Part shown: positions 8,895 to 16,350 of the stretch, in pieces
How positions within the stretch are numbered: position 1 is the first letter of the stretch
How the letters are laid out: each line of letters begins with the position of its first letter
Assembly (NCBI RefSeq): GCF_001645105.1
Contig: NZ_LKEG01000062.1
Span: 1-33,953, forward strand
DNA length: 33,953 nucleotides
Source of the DNA: Pseudomonas marginalis
Lineage (GTDB): Bacteria > Pseudomonadota > Gammaproteobacteria > Pseudomonadales > Pseudomonadaceae
Direction of reading: 5' to 3'
The notes under the pieces: model-generated
Seen by the model: the letters and a program-made list of their open reading frames with translations, nothing else
Databases searched by the model: none
What the model was told of the DNA's origin: nothing
Position numbers and translations under genes: made by a program

Positions 8895-10118
8895 GTGAAC
8901 ACACTTGGTTACCTGGAACAACTTAAGCGCAACGATCAATGTTCGCAAGTTTGGTGGGATTCATCGCCTGCTGTGTACCTGCCTTACAAACACCACTTGC
9001 TGGAAAAGTACCCGGCGGCGGCTACCTATATAGAAAAGTTGATGCCGGATGATTTTTCCAAACCCTGGGGCTTGTGCAGTGTGACCACCAACCCCCGATT
9101 GGTGACGGCTGTTATCCTCGAAAAGCGTGAGTATTGGTCTTCACGCTTCAACCTTGCCAGCCTCTCTCCGGATGAGTTGCGCAAGCAGCTGTACAACGAG
9201 GTCATCATCGAAGGGGCCGCGAGTCTCCAGCCGCGCTGGGTGCAATCGGCACAGGCCGAAGGCTGGATTTCCGCGCAGGTTGACCCGGTGGATGTGCGCT
9301 GCGCCGAGCGCATGACGGCCAGGGGCCTGGAGCTGCAGCGCCTGGCACCGAACGTGATGGTCAAGGTGCCGGGCAGCCTGGAAGGCATGGCAACAGTCGA
9401 ACAACTGGTGGCCCAAGGCGCGTCGGTCAATATCACCTTCTGCTTCACGGTCGCCCAGTTCCAGGCCGGCATCCAGGCCATCGAGCGCGGCCTGGCGACG
9501 GCGCGCAGCAACGGTGTCGACACCGCCCACTGCAACCACGTCATCACCTTCATGATCGGGCGTTTCGCCTGCCAGCCTGAATTCACGCTGCAAGCGGCCG
9601 AACGCGGCCTGGCATTGAGCGCCGAGGAACTGCGCTGGGCCGAGTTGATGATTTACGAGCAGATCCAGGCGCTGGTGGCGGCCTCGACCGTGCCGGTCAA
9701 AACCCTGCTGTCGAGCATAAAGGTCGACGTGGACGAGCGGGGCAACAAGCACTGCTGGCACCTGGAAAAGACCGGGCAGACCGCGACGTGCTACACGCTG
9801 ACCCCCGACATCGTGGAGTTTCTGGTCGAGCGTGAAAGCCACGGTAAACCGGTAGTGCCCGCCGTGGGACCACAGAAGCCGCCTTCGTCGACGTTCGCGA
9901 AGCTGATTCGCATCCCGTACTTCTATGAAGCCTACTTTGTCGACAGCATCGAGCCGTACGACTTTGGCAACCACGAGGCCTTCCTCAACGCCTGCAATGA
10001 GGCCAACAGCGCACACCGGCGCCTGGCCGACTACTGCGTTCGACTCTGCCCGGTGACAAAGCCCTTCAAGCGCGCCCTCAACGCCTTGCTGGCGGCCGAA
10101 TTCGGGGTGATCGCATGA
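8895..10118 (+). CDS. Transaldolase-family enzyme with N- and C-terminal extensions
   Basis: 407 residues from a GTG at 8895, preceded by a strong GGGAGGAGG site. Transaldolase features: CSVTTNPRLV near residue 62, the Schiff-base Lys157 in VMVKVPGSLEGM, then ASVNITFCF. These enzymes move a dihydroxyacetone unit between sugar phosphates, or cleave it off, through a lysine imine. The protein is longer than E. coli TalB (about 317 residues), with about 45 extra residues before the barrel and a distinctive tail after about residue 290. It is therefore not the housekeeping pentose-phosphate enzyme. Placement between a phosphatase and a sulfotransferase suggests it builds or trims the carbon skeleton of the cluster product. 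It overlaps the next gene by ATGA. Confidence 0.88.
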   Translation: MNTLGYLEQLKRNDQCSQVWWDSSPAVYLPYKHHLLEKYPAAATYIEKLMPDDFSKPWGLCSVTTNPRLVTAVILEKREYWSSRFNLASLSPDELRKQLYNEVIIEGAASLQPRWVQSAQAEGWISAQVDPVDVRCAERMTARGLELQRLAPNVMVKVPGSLEGMATVEQLVAQGASVNITFCFTVAQFQAGIQAIERGLATARSNGVDTAHCNHVITFMIGRFACQPEFTLQAAERGLALSAEELRWAELMIYEQIQALVAASTVPVKTLLSSIKVDVDERGNKHCWHLEKTGQTATCYTLTPDIVEFLVERESHGKPVVPAVGPQKPPSSTFAKLIRIPYFYEAYFVDSIEPYDFGNHEAFLNACNEANSAHRRLADYCVRLCPVTKPFKRALNALLAAEFGVIA

Positions 10119-10843
10119 ACCGGATGATCGGCTTGTGGGCACATCCACGTTCGCGCTCCACCGTACTGGAGCGGGTGTTTATCGAGCGGGGGGATTTCGA
10201 GGTTTTCCACGAGCCCTTTGCGCATATGGCGTTTTCAGCGGATTCGGCGATTCCTTCGGATGAGTGGGACCACAGTTTGCCCACGACTTACCAAGGTATA
10301 AAAGAGCATCTACTCAAGGCCCGCGAACGCACTAACGTGTTTCACAAAGATATGTGTTACCACTGCCTGGACGATTTGAAAGTGGACAGTGGCTTTCTCG
10401 CGCAACAGGCCAATATCTTTCTTATTCGCGAACCCGCCAGCAGCATTATTTCCCATCATCGGGTGCACCCTGATATGCCGTTGCAGGCCATTGGGCATAA
10501 AGCGTTGTACGACATCTTCTGCGTGGTCACCAAACTGACAGGCAACGTGCCTTATGTGATTAATGCGGATGACCTGGCCGCCGATCCGGAACGGGTGATT
10601 CGCAAACTGTGTGATTACTTGGGTATTGAGTTTCTACCACACGCGATGACGTGGAAGCGCGAATGCCCACAACAATGGAAAACCTGGCGCAGTTGGCATG
10701 TGGCTGCAGAAAACAGTGAGCGTATTGTGTCGCCGGAAAAAACATCGGTCGACTTGCGGGCATTCGAGCAGTTTCCGAAATTAAAGGAAATGTACGAATA
10801 CCATCAAACTTTTTACGCGCGAATGAATGAGTTTTGTCAATAA
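10115..10843 (+). CDS. PAPS-dependent sulfotransferase family protein
   Basis: 242 residues. The 5'-phosphosulfate binding loop is PRSRSTVL at 11-18. The 3'-phosphate site is REPASSIIS, with Arg105 and Ser113 in the R-x7-S spacing of the family. Such enzymes transfer sulfate from PAPS to a hydroxyl or amine in the cytoplasm. It overlaps the transaldolase gene by ATGA, and an APS kinase that makes PAPS is encoded later in the same operon, which strongly supports a true sulfotransferase. GC by hand over 10441-10500 is about 52%, below the downstream genes. The acceptor is unknown. Sulfation might also serve as a leaving group for a later elimination. Confidence 0.85.
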   Translation: MNRMIGLWAHPRSRSTVLERVFIERGDFEVFHEPFAHMAFSADSAIPSDEWDHSLPTTYQGIKEHLLKARERTNVFHKDMCYHCLDDLKVDSGFLAQQANIFLIREPASSIISHHRVHPDMPLQAIGHKALYDIFCVVTKLTGNVPYVINADDLAADPERVIRKLCDYLGIEFLPHAMTWKRECPQQWKTWRSWHVAAENSERIVSPEKTSVDLRAFEQFPKLKEMYEYHQTFYARMNEFCQ

Positions 10844-10853
10844 GGATTGTTGT

Positions 10854-11579
10854 ATGAAAAAGTTGATTGTGACCGGGGCAGCCAACGGAATTGGTCGGGC
10901 AACTGTAGAGATGGCGATTCAACAGGGCTACTTCGTTATCGGTGCCGACAAGGACGCCGAAGGTCTGAACGTGCTGCAAGGTCTTTACGGTGCCGATGTC
11001 TTCGAGGCGCATGTTGCGGACTTTTCCGACATGAATGTTATCAAGGGTTTTATTCCTACGCTGTATGAGCGCCATGCGACTATTTATGGGTTGGTCAATA
11101 ACGCCGGCATTTACCACGGTAAAAGTGTCTACGCCTATTCCGACGAACAGATAGACGAGATCCTCACCGTCAACCTCAAGGCCCTGGTGTACCTCTCCAA
11201 GGATTTCGCCGAGCGGGAAATGCAGCACGAAGCCCCGCGCAGCATCGTCAATATCGCCTCGGTGGCCGGTGAAGTGGGCAGCTGCGACGCTCTCTACGGC
11301 GCCACCAAGGCGGCGGTGATCGGCCTGACCAAGGCCAACGCCTGGAACTTTGCCCCGTTCGTGAGGGTGAACGTGGTGTCGCCGGCGCTGATTCATGAAA
11401 CCGCCATCTACGGCACCATCCCCGAATACCGACGCGCCGAATACGCCCGCCAGGAGGTCCTCAAGGACCCGATCCTGCCGAGCGGGGTGGCCGAGGTCAT
11501 CTTGCTGCTGGTCGGTGATGCCATGCGGCACATCACCGGTCGGGTGATTCCGGTCGACAACGGAGCCTACCCACGATGA
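10854..11579 (+). CDS. SDR family oxidoreductase
   Basis: 241 residues from the ATG at 10854. AAGGA lies about 8 bases upstream, partly over the previous stop, and an in-frame TTG at 10827 lies inside the sulfotransferase gene. It is a classical SDR: TGAANGIG at 7-14, NNAG at 82-85, catalytic Ser136, Tyr148 and Lys152 (IASVAGEVG, YGATK), and the C-terminal PVDNGAYPR in place of the usual DGG. The Asp in IGADKDAEG suggests NAD(H) preference. It probably oxidises or reduces a hydroxyl of the product skeleton. It overlaps the next gene by ATGA. Confidence 0.9.
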   Translation: MKKLIVTGAANGIGRATVEMAIQQGYFVIGADKDAEGLNVLQGLYGADVFEAHVADFSDMNVIKGFIPTLYERHATIYGLVNNAGIYHGKSVYAYSDEQIDEILTVNLKALVYLSKDFAEREMQHEAPRSIVNIASVAGEVGSCDALYGATKAAVIGLTKANAWNFAPFVRVNVVSPALIHETAIYGTIPEYRRAEYARQEVLKDPILPSGVAEVILLLVGDAMRHITGRVIPVDNGAYPR

Positions 11580-12712
11580 GCCATCCAGTGCGCAAGAAAA
11601 AACTGCTGCTGGTGGGCGCCGGCAACCTGTGCCTGCAGATCCTCAAGATTCTGGCGCCGAAGAACGCGTTCGAGTTTGTGGTGCTGGGTCGCAATGAAGA
11701 AGCAACGATTCGGTTATGCAACTTGGTGGCGTTGTCGTGCGCACAGCTGGGGCAGTTCATCGCGATAAAGCCGGTGATTGCCGACCTGACCGACATCGGC
11801 AAGGTCGCGCGGCTGCTGCGTGAAGAAGCCCCGGACATGCTGGTGAACTGTGCATCGCTGCAGTCCTGGCGGGTCATCACCGGGTTGCCCAAGCTCTCCT
11901 TTGAAAAGCTCGACCAGGCCCAGTTCGGCCCCTGGCTGCCGATGCACCTGACGTTGATGCATTGCCTGATGCAAGCAGTAAAAGCGTCCGGCATCACCAC
12001 CAAAACCGTGAACGCAGCGTTCCCGGATGCGGTCAACCCGATCCTGGCGCGCATCGGTCTGGCGCCGGACATCGGCGTGGGCAATGTGGCCAATCTGATT
12101 CCCGCCGTGCGTTTTTCCATTGCGCGGTTGCTCGAATGTGCGCCCGCCGATGTGCAGGTGCAGCTGTATGCCCAGCATTACTTCAGCCATTACGTGCCAC
12201 GCGGAGGCCTGCCTCCACGCGCCAGCTACCGCCTGTTGTATGAGGTGCGCGACCGGCCGGAGGTGGCTCGCCTGCCGGCCGAGGCGATTTTTTCTACGGT
12301 GAAATCCGAGTACCGCCGCCTGGGTGGGGTGGACGGGCAGTTCCTCACCGCGTGCTCCGCCGTCACCGTCATCGAAGGGCTGTTTTCGTCCACGCCGGTG
12401 TTGGTGCATGCGCCAGGCCCTCTCGGGCTTCCGGGCGGCTATCCGGTGCAGTTGCAGGACGGGCGGATCGAGGTGCAGTTCTCCGAGGCTTGCCCAATGG
12501 ACGAGGCGGTGCGCATCAACACGATCTGCCAGAGCCAGGATGGCATCGACGAAATCCATTGCGATGGTTCCGTCACGTACAACCCGCAGTGCATGGCCGT
12601 CATGCAATCGATGCTGGGCTATTCCAAGCACACCATGTCGATCGAGCAGTCCGCCGAGTTCGCCTACGAGCTGGCGAGCAAGTACCTGTCCTTCAAGAAT
12701 TCAACCTGGTAG
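11576..12712 (+). CDS. Saccharopine dehydrogenase-like NAD(P)-binding oxidoreductase
   Basis: 378 residues. The N-terminal Rossmann fold starts with LLLVGAGNLCLQIL (glycine motif at 14-16) followed by VVLGRNEE, in the style of saccharopine and carboxynorspermidine dehydrogenases. LVNCASLQSW fits the same fold. The C-terminal half has no motif I can name. The family forms or breaks C-N bonds by reductive amination, or reduces carbonyls. Together with a methyltransferase of glycine N-methyltransferase type this hints at an amine-containing product. It overlaps the SDR gene by ATGA. The assignment rests on the N-terminal fold, and the reaction is unknown. Confidence 0.68.
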   Translation: MSHPVRKKKLLLVGAGNLCLQILKILAPKNAFEFVVLGRNEEATIRLCNLVALSCAQLGQFIAIKPVIADLTDIGKVARLLREEAPDMLVNCASLQSWRVITGLPKLSFEKLDQAQFGPWLPMHLTLMHCLMQAVKASGITTKTVNAAFPDAVNPILARIGLAPDIGVGNVANLIPAVRFSIARLLECAPADVQVQLYAQHYFSHYVPRGGLPPRASYRLLYEVRDRPEVARLPAEAIFSTVKSEYRRLGGVDGQFLTACSAVTVIEGLFSSTPVLVHAPGPLGLPGGYPVQLQDGRIEVQFSEACPMDEAVRINTICQSQDGIDEIHCDGSVTYNPQCMAVMQSMLGYSKHTMSIEQSAEFAYELASKYLSFKNSTW

Positions 12713-12719
12713 GTGTGTG

Positions 12720-13490
12720 ATGAATCAGATGTCGGGGCGTAAGCACAACGAAGTCGCCAGTTATGCCACGCAGTATTCGGCGGATTTCGTCGAGCGTTGG
12801 GATGAGTTGATTGATTGGGAAAAGCGCAAGGAAGGGGAGGACGGGTTCTTTGAAAAGCTGCTGCGACGTCACGGCGTGCAGTCGGTGATCGATGTGTCGA
12901 CGGGCAGTGGCTTTCATGCGGTGCAGCTCAAGCAGGCGGGCTTCGATGTCGTCGCCACGGATGGCAGCAGTACCATGTTGACCAAGGCGCGAGCGAACTT
13001 TCGCAAACACGGTTTGGACATCCAGTCCCATTACCGCGACTGGCATTCACTGGATTCCCAGGAGCTTGGCCAGTTCGATGCGGTGGTGTGCCTGGGCAGT
13101 TCACTGTGCCATGTGTTCGCCGCGCACGATCGGTTGCGGGTGCTGGCGAAATTCAGGGCCTTGCTCAAGCCAGGTGGCCTGCTGATTGTGGATCAGCGCA
13201 ATTTCTTCGCCATCCGTGCCGGCAAATTCAAAGCCAGCGGTCATTACTACTACTGCGGTACGAAGGCTTCGGTCAGCCTGGGGCAGGTTGATGAGCACCT
13301 GTGTGAGTTCATCTATTCGTTCGATAACGAGGAGCAGTACAGGCTGCAGGTTTACCCGCTGTTGCCGGGGGAATTGAAGGGGGAGGTGCTCAAGTCCGGG
13401 TTTACCGACCATGAGAGCTACGGTGATTTCGAACGTGACTACGACATGATGGATTGTGATTTCGTCATCCACACTGCGCGCGCCGAATAA
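12720..13490 (+). CDS. SAM-dependent methyltransferase, glycine/sarcosine N-methyltransferase-like
   Basis: 256 residues from the ATG at 12720. The open frame extends further upstream, but that part lies inside the previous gene. SAM-binding motif I is VIDVSTGSGFH at 56-66 and the acidic motif II is ATDGSSTML. GSSLCH (126-131), DQRN (158-161) and YYYCG (176-180) are the pattern of bacterial glycine/sarcosine N-methyltransferases. N-methylation of an amine is therefore the best guess, with O-methylation possible. It starts 8 bases after the preceding stop and is followed by the MFS gene after a GGAGG site. Confidence 0.83.
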   Translation: MNQMSGRKHNEVASYATQYSADFVERWDELIDWEKRKEGEDGFFEKLLRRHGVQSVIDVSTGSGFHAVQLKQAGFDVVATDGSSTMLTKARANFRKHGLDIQSHYRDWHSLDSQELGQFDAVVCLGSSLCHVFAAHDRLRVLAKFRALLKPGGLLIVDQRNFFAIRAGKFKASGHYYYCGTKASVSLGQVDEHLCEFIYSFDNEEQYRLQVYPLLPGELKGEVLKSGFTDHESYGDFERDYDMMDCDFVIHTARAE

Positions 13491-13499
13491 GGAGGCTTG

Positions 13500-14729
13500 A
13501 TGAGCACACTTGTACAGAGCAATACCCGCCCATTGGACAGCGTCGTGCTGGCGGTGGTCCTCACAGGGTTCGTGGCCAGTACCTATGGCTTTGGCGTTTA
13601 CCTGTTCGCCAACCTGGTGGTGGACATGCGTCGCGACATCGGTTTCGACTACACCACGGTGGGCCTGATCACCGGCGGCGCGCAGATCGGCTTCCTGCTG
13701 TTTTCATCGGTCACCAGCGTGATCAGCCGGTATTTCGAGGGCTGGAAAATCAGCCTGGTGTCCACGGTGATGACCTCCCTGGCGCTGTTGGGCCTGAGTG
13801 TCAGTGACAGCATCTGGTTATCGGGAGCCCTGCTGATCCTGCTCGGCGGCTGTTCCGCCTCGGTGTACATCCCGTTGGCGGAAATCGTCACCAAGGGCTT
13901 CAGCCCCGGCAACCGCTCGCGGGTCATGGGGCTGATCTCCAGCGGCACCAGCTATGGCGTGTTTATCAACGGCCTGCTGGTGTCGTTCCTGACCTTGAAT
14001 GGCGGCTGGCGCTCGATCTGGCTCACCGCCGGGCTGATCTCGGTGGCCCTGTGCGTGGTGGCCTGGTTTCTGTTGCGCAACCTGGCCGCCAGCCAGGACC
14101 GCGGGTTTGCCGGGGAGCGAGCCACTGCGTTTGACAGCCGCCAACCCTGGCTCAGCCGCTCGTTGTACCTGACCTGGGCCATCGCCTTCCTCAATGGCAT
14201 GGCGCTGCTGCCGTTCCAGACTTACCTGGCGCCGTTCCTTCGCGATGAACTGGGCGTGTCGGTCCAGGATGCCGGGTTTATCTGGACCACCATCGGCGCC
14301 GTGGGCATGGCGTCGGGCTTCCTGGTGGGCTGGATTGCCGACAAGGTGGGGGTGCGGGCGTCGCTGGCGATGTGTTTCCTGAGTGCGGGGCTGGCCGCCA
14401 CCCTGGTGTTCAGTTTCAACAGCCTCCCGCTGTTCTACCTGGCCGCGTTTTTGTTTGCGCTGGCGTTCTATCCCATCTTCGGGCTGGTCCCCAGTTACAT
14501 CGGGCAAATTGTGCCGGTCAGCCGACTGACCCAGGCCTTCGGTATTGCCAACGTATTGATCGGCCTGGGTGGGGTGTGCGGCAATTTCCTCGGCGGTTTT
14601 TCCAAGGACCTGACCGGGTCGTTCTCAACCGTGTATTGGGTGGTTGCGCTGCTGCTGTTCGTGCAATGCGTGATGGTGTTCATGCTGGGTAAACAACCTG
14701 TTTCGGTGACGGAGGGTGAGCGGCCATGA
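13500..14729 (+). CDS. MFS transporter, probable exporter of the cluster product
   Basis: 409 residues from the ATG at 13500, with GGAGG at 13491-13495. It shows about 12 hydrophobic segments, the first near 15-37, with a hydrophilic middle loop around 195-215 (NLAASQDRGFAGERAT). The loop motif GWIADKVGVRASL follows the seventh or eighth helix. The protein sits in the inner membrane. Its position inside the operon, overlapping the APS kinase by ATGA, suggests export of the product or self-protection. The substrate is not readable. Confidence 0.88.
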   Translation: MSTLVQSNTRPLDSVVLAVVLTGFVASTYGFGVYLFANLVVDMRRDIGFDYTTVGLITGGAQIGFLLFSSVTSVISRYFEGWKISLVSTVMTSLALLGLSVSDSIWLSGALLILLGGCSASVYIPLAEIVTKGFSPGNRSRVMGLISSGTSYGVFINGLLVSFLTLNGGWRSIWLTAGLISVALCVVAWFLLRNLAASQDRGFAGERATAFDSRQPWLSRSLYLTWAIAFLNGMALLPFQTYLAPFLRDELGVSVQDAGFIWTTIGAVGMASGFLVGWIADKVGVRASLAMCFLSAGLAATLVFSFNSLPLFYLAAFLFALAFYPIFGLVPSYIGQIVPVSRLTQAFGIANVLIGLGGVCGNFLGGFSKDLTGSFSTVYWVVALLLFVQCVMVFMLGKQPVSVTEGERP

Positions 14730-15340
14730 GTTATTTTCCAGACAGTCCAAACCAGAATCTGCATGCGTTTGCGTTCAACCACCGGCGCACCGAACACGCG
14801 CAAACGAACCATAAGCCAGCCGTGATCTGGATGACGGGTATCTCTGCGTCAGGTAAGTCGACCATTGCCGATGCGCTGGATATTGCCCTGCAGGAACAAG
14901 GGCGGCTCACCGCCATTATCGACGGCGATTCGGTGCGTGGCGGGCTGTGCCGGGACCTGGGTTTTACCGACAGCGACCGCGATGAGAATATCCGCCGGGT
15001 CGCCGAAGTGGCGCGGTTGATGCTGGAGGCGGGGTTGCTGGTGATCGTGGCGTTGATTTCACCTTCGTCGGCCAGCCGGCATTACGCGCGCTCGATCATC
15101 GGCAATGAGTTTTTTGTCGAAGTGCATGTGGATGCGCCGTTGGAAACCGCCGAAGAGCGTGACCCCAAGGGTCTGTATAAAAAAGCCCGCGCAGGCTTGA
15201 TCAAGCACTTCACCGGTATTGACTCCCGCTATGACGTGCCGGTGTTTCCGGAAGTGCACTTGAATACCCAGGCGCTTTCAGTGGCGCAGTCTGTCGAGAC
15301 GATTCTGGATTGGGTGGCGCGCAACGACGCTCGCACTTAG
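14726..15340 (+). CDS. cysC: Adenylylsulfate (APS) kinase, stand-alone
   Basis: 204 residues. It phosphorylates APS to PAPS with ATP. The P-loop GISASGKST is at 38-46. DGDSVRGGLCRDLGF replaces the usual DGDNVRHGLCRDLGF, so two residues at the APS site differ (Asn to Ser, His to Gly). ENIRRVAEVA, ISPSSASR with Ser112 at the phospho-serine position, RDPKGLYKKAR and FTGID are all conserved. Pseudomonads normally carry CysC fused to CysN for sulfate assimilation. A separate copy in the same operon as a sulfotransferase points to a private PAPS supply. The start overlaps the MFS gene by ATGA. Confidence 0.93.
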   Translation: MSYFPDSPNQNLHAFAFNHRRTEHAQTNHKPAVIWMTGISASGKSTIADALDIALQEQGRLTAIIDGDSVRGGLCRDLGFTDSDRDENIRRVAEVARLMLEAGLLVIVALISPSSASRHYARSIIGNEFFVEVHVDAPLETAEERDPKGLYKKARAGLIKHFTGIDSRYDVPVFPEVHLNTQALSVAQSVETILDWVARNDART

Positions 15341-15436
15341 CCGTTGGTCTTTGCGCCGAGATGCCAATGTCTGCAACTCGAAAAAACAAGGTAATCTGCG
15401 CCATCGCAGGGAGAACGTGTTTTTTCAGGAGCAGGC

Positions 15437-16081
15437 ATGACACATTTTACGGGCACTGCAAAATCGATCCGTCTGATTGGTGGGGCCCGGGTATTGGACT
15501 TTATCAATACCACCAATGGCCGGCGTCCCGGCACCGCACTCAAGGTCATCGAAGAGCGGCTCACCAGTTTTCAGTTTTTCTTCGAATGGGCCTTGCATGC
15601 GTCATTGATCTCAGCCCGAGAGTTTGATGACTACAAGTCCATGGTGTTCGAGTCGTCGATCGCCTACCAACCGGACCTGGACGCGGTTATTGCGTTCAGG
15701 GAATGCCTGTATGAGGTGTTCTATCCGTTATCAATGAACCACGCCGCCCCCGACGAGGCCTTGCAGCAGATCAACCAGATATTCCAGCAAGGCGTCGCCT
15801 GGCGAGTGCTGCGGTCGGTCGATGGTAAGCCTGCCTGGGCGTGGAAAGCCTGCACCACAGCGCAGGAACTGACGGCCATGGTGCTGGGACGCCTGGCTAT
15901 CGAGGCCACGCAACTGCTGGTGTCGGGTGATCTGCACGCGCTACGCAGTTGCAGTGCCACGGACTGCGATTGGGTGTTCATGGACATTTCCAAGAACAAA
16001 CAGCGCAAATGGTGCCAGATGAGCGTGTGCGGCAGCCGCGAAAAACTCAGCCGTCTCAAACAGGTGAGCGCTCCCCATTAG
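15437..16081 (+). CDS. ABATE/CGNR zinc-finger protein, putative regulator
   Basis: 214 residues with a CAGGAGCAGGC ribosome site. The N-terminal ABATE-type domain (about 12-160) begins with IGGARVLDFINT. The C-terminal zinc finger has Cys172, Cys177, Cys193 and Cys198, with WVFMDISKNKQRKWCQMSVCGSRE matching the family pattern except that CGNR is CGSR. CGNR proteins are thought to be stress-related transcriptional regulators. It lies 96 bp after cysC on the same strand with no terminator seen between, so it may regulate the cluster or be its last gene. Confidence 0.87.
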   Translation: MTHFTGTAKSIRLIGGARVLDFINTTNGRRPGTALKVIEERLTSFQFFFEWALHASLISAREFDDYKSMVFESSIAYQPDLDAVIAFRECLYEVFYPLSMNHAAPDEALQQINQIFQQGVAWRVLRSVDGKPAWAWKACTTAQELTAMVLGRLAIEATQLLVSGDLHALRSCSATDCDWVFMDISKNKQRKWCQMSVCGSREKLSRLKQVSAPH

Positions 16082-16350
16082 GTTCTGATCCGCCGTTGAC
16101 TCACCACATTGCCGCGCTTCCTGCTCAGGTTGGGCGGTAATGCTGTCCAACATAGGGGGTTATCTCTCAACCCTGCCGATGCTCTTCCTACTTGGGTTTT
16201 GGAAGTTTTCATCTGTCTCAGGAACCGCTTCCCACCGTTCGGCCACACAGGATATGCCTGCCTCTGCTGGTTGCCTGGACGGCTTATTGAGCGTCAGGGT
16301 CGCTGGGACGGTGAGGTCAGGCGCCTGAACACACCGAACTGGAGAACCAA
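16082..16350. other. Intergenic region carrying the first hrp box
   Basis: About 270 bp between the CGNR gene and the first candidate type III substrate. Apart from the hrp box at 16221-16249 I see no gene. A plus-strand open frame crossing it shows no family resemblance and runs into the next gene in another frame. Confidence 0.6.
16221..16249 (+). promoter_or_regulatory. hrp box 1 (HrpL-dependent promoter)
   Basis: GGAACC (16221-16226), a 16-base spacer, then CCACACA (16243-16249). This is an exact match to the HrpL (ECF sigma) consensus GGAACC-N15/16-CCACNNA. It lies about 100 bp before the ATG at 16351. Confidence 0.93.

Noticed and set aside
12324..12719. N-terminal extension of the methyltransferase frame
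   Set aside because: It lies entirely inside the preceding oxidoreductase gene and translates to Ser/Arg/Cys-rich sequence; the ATG at 12720 fits the family start.
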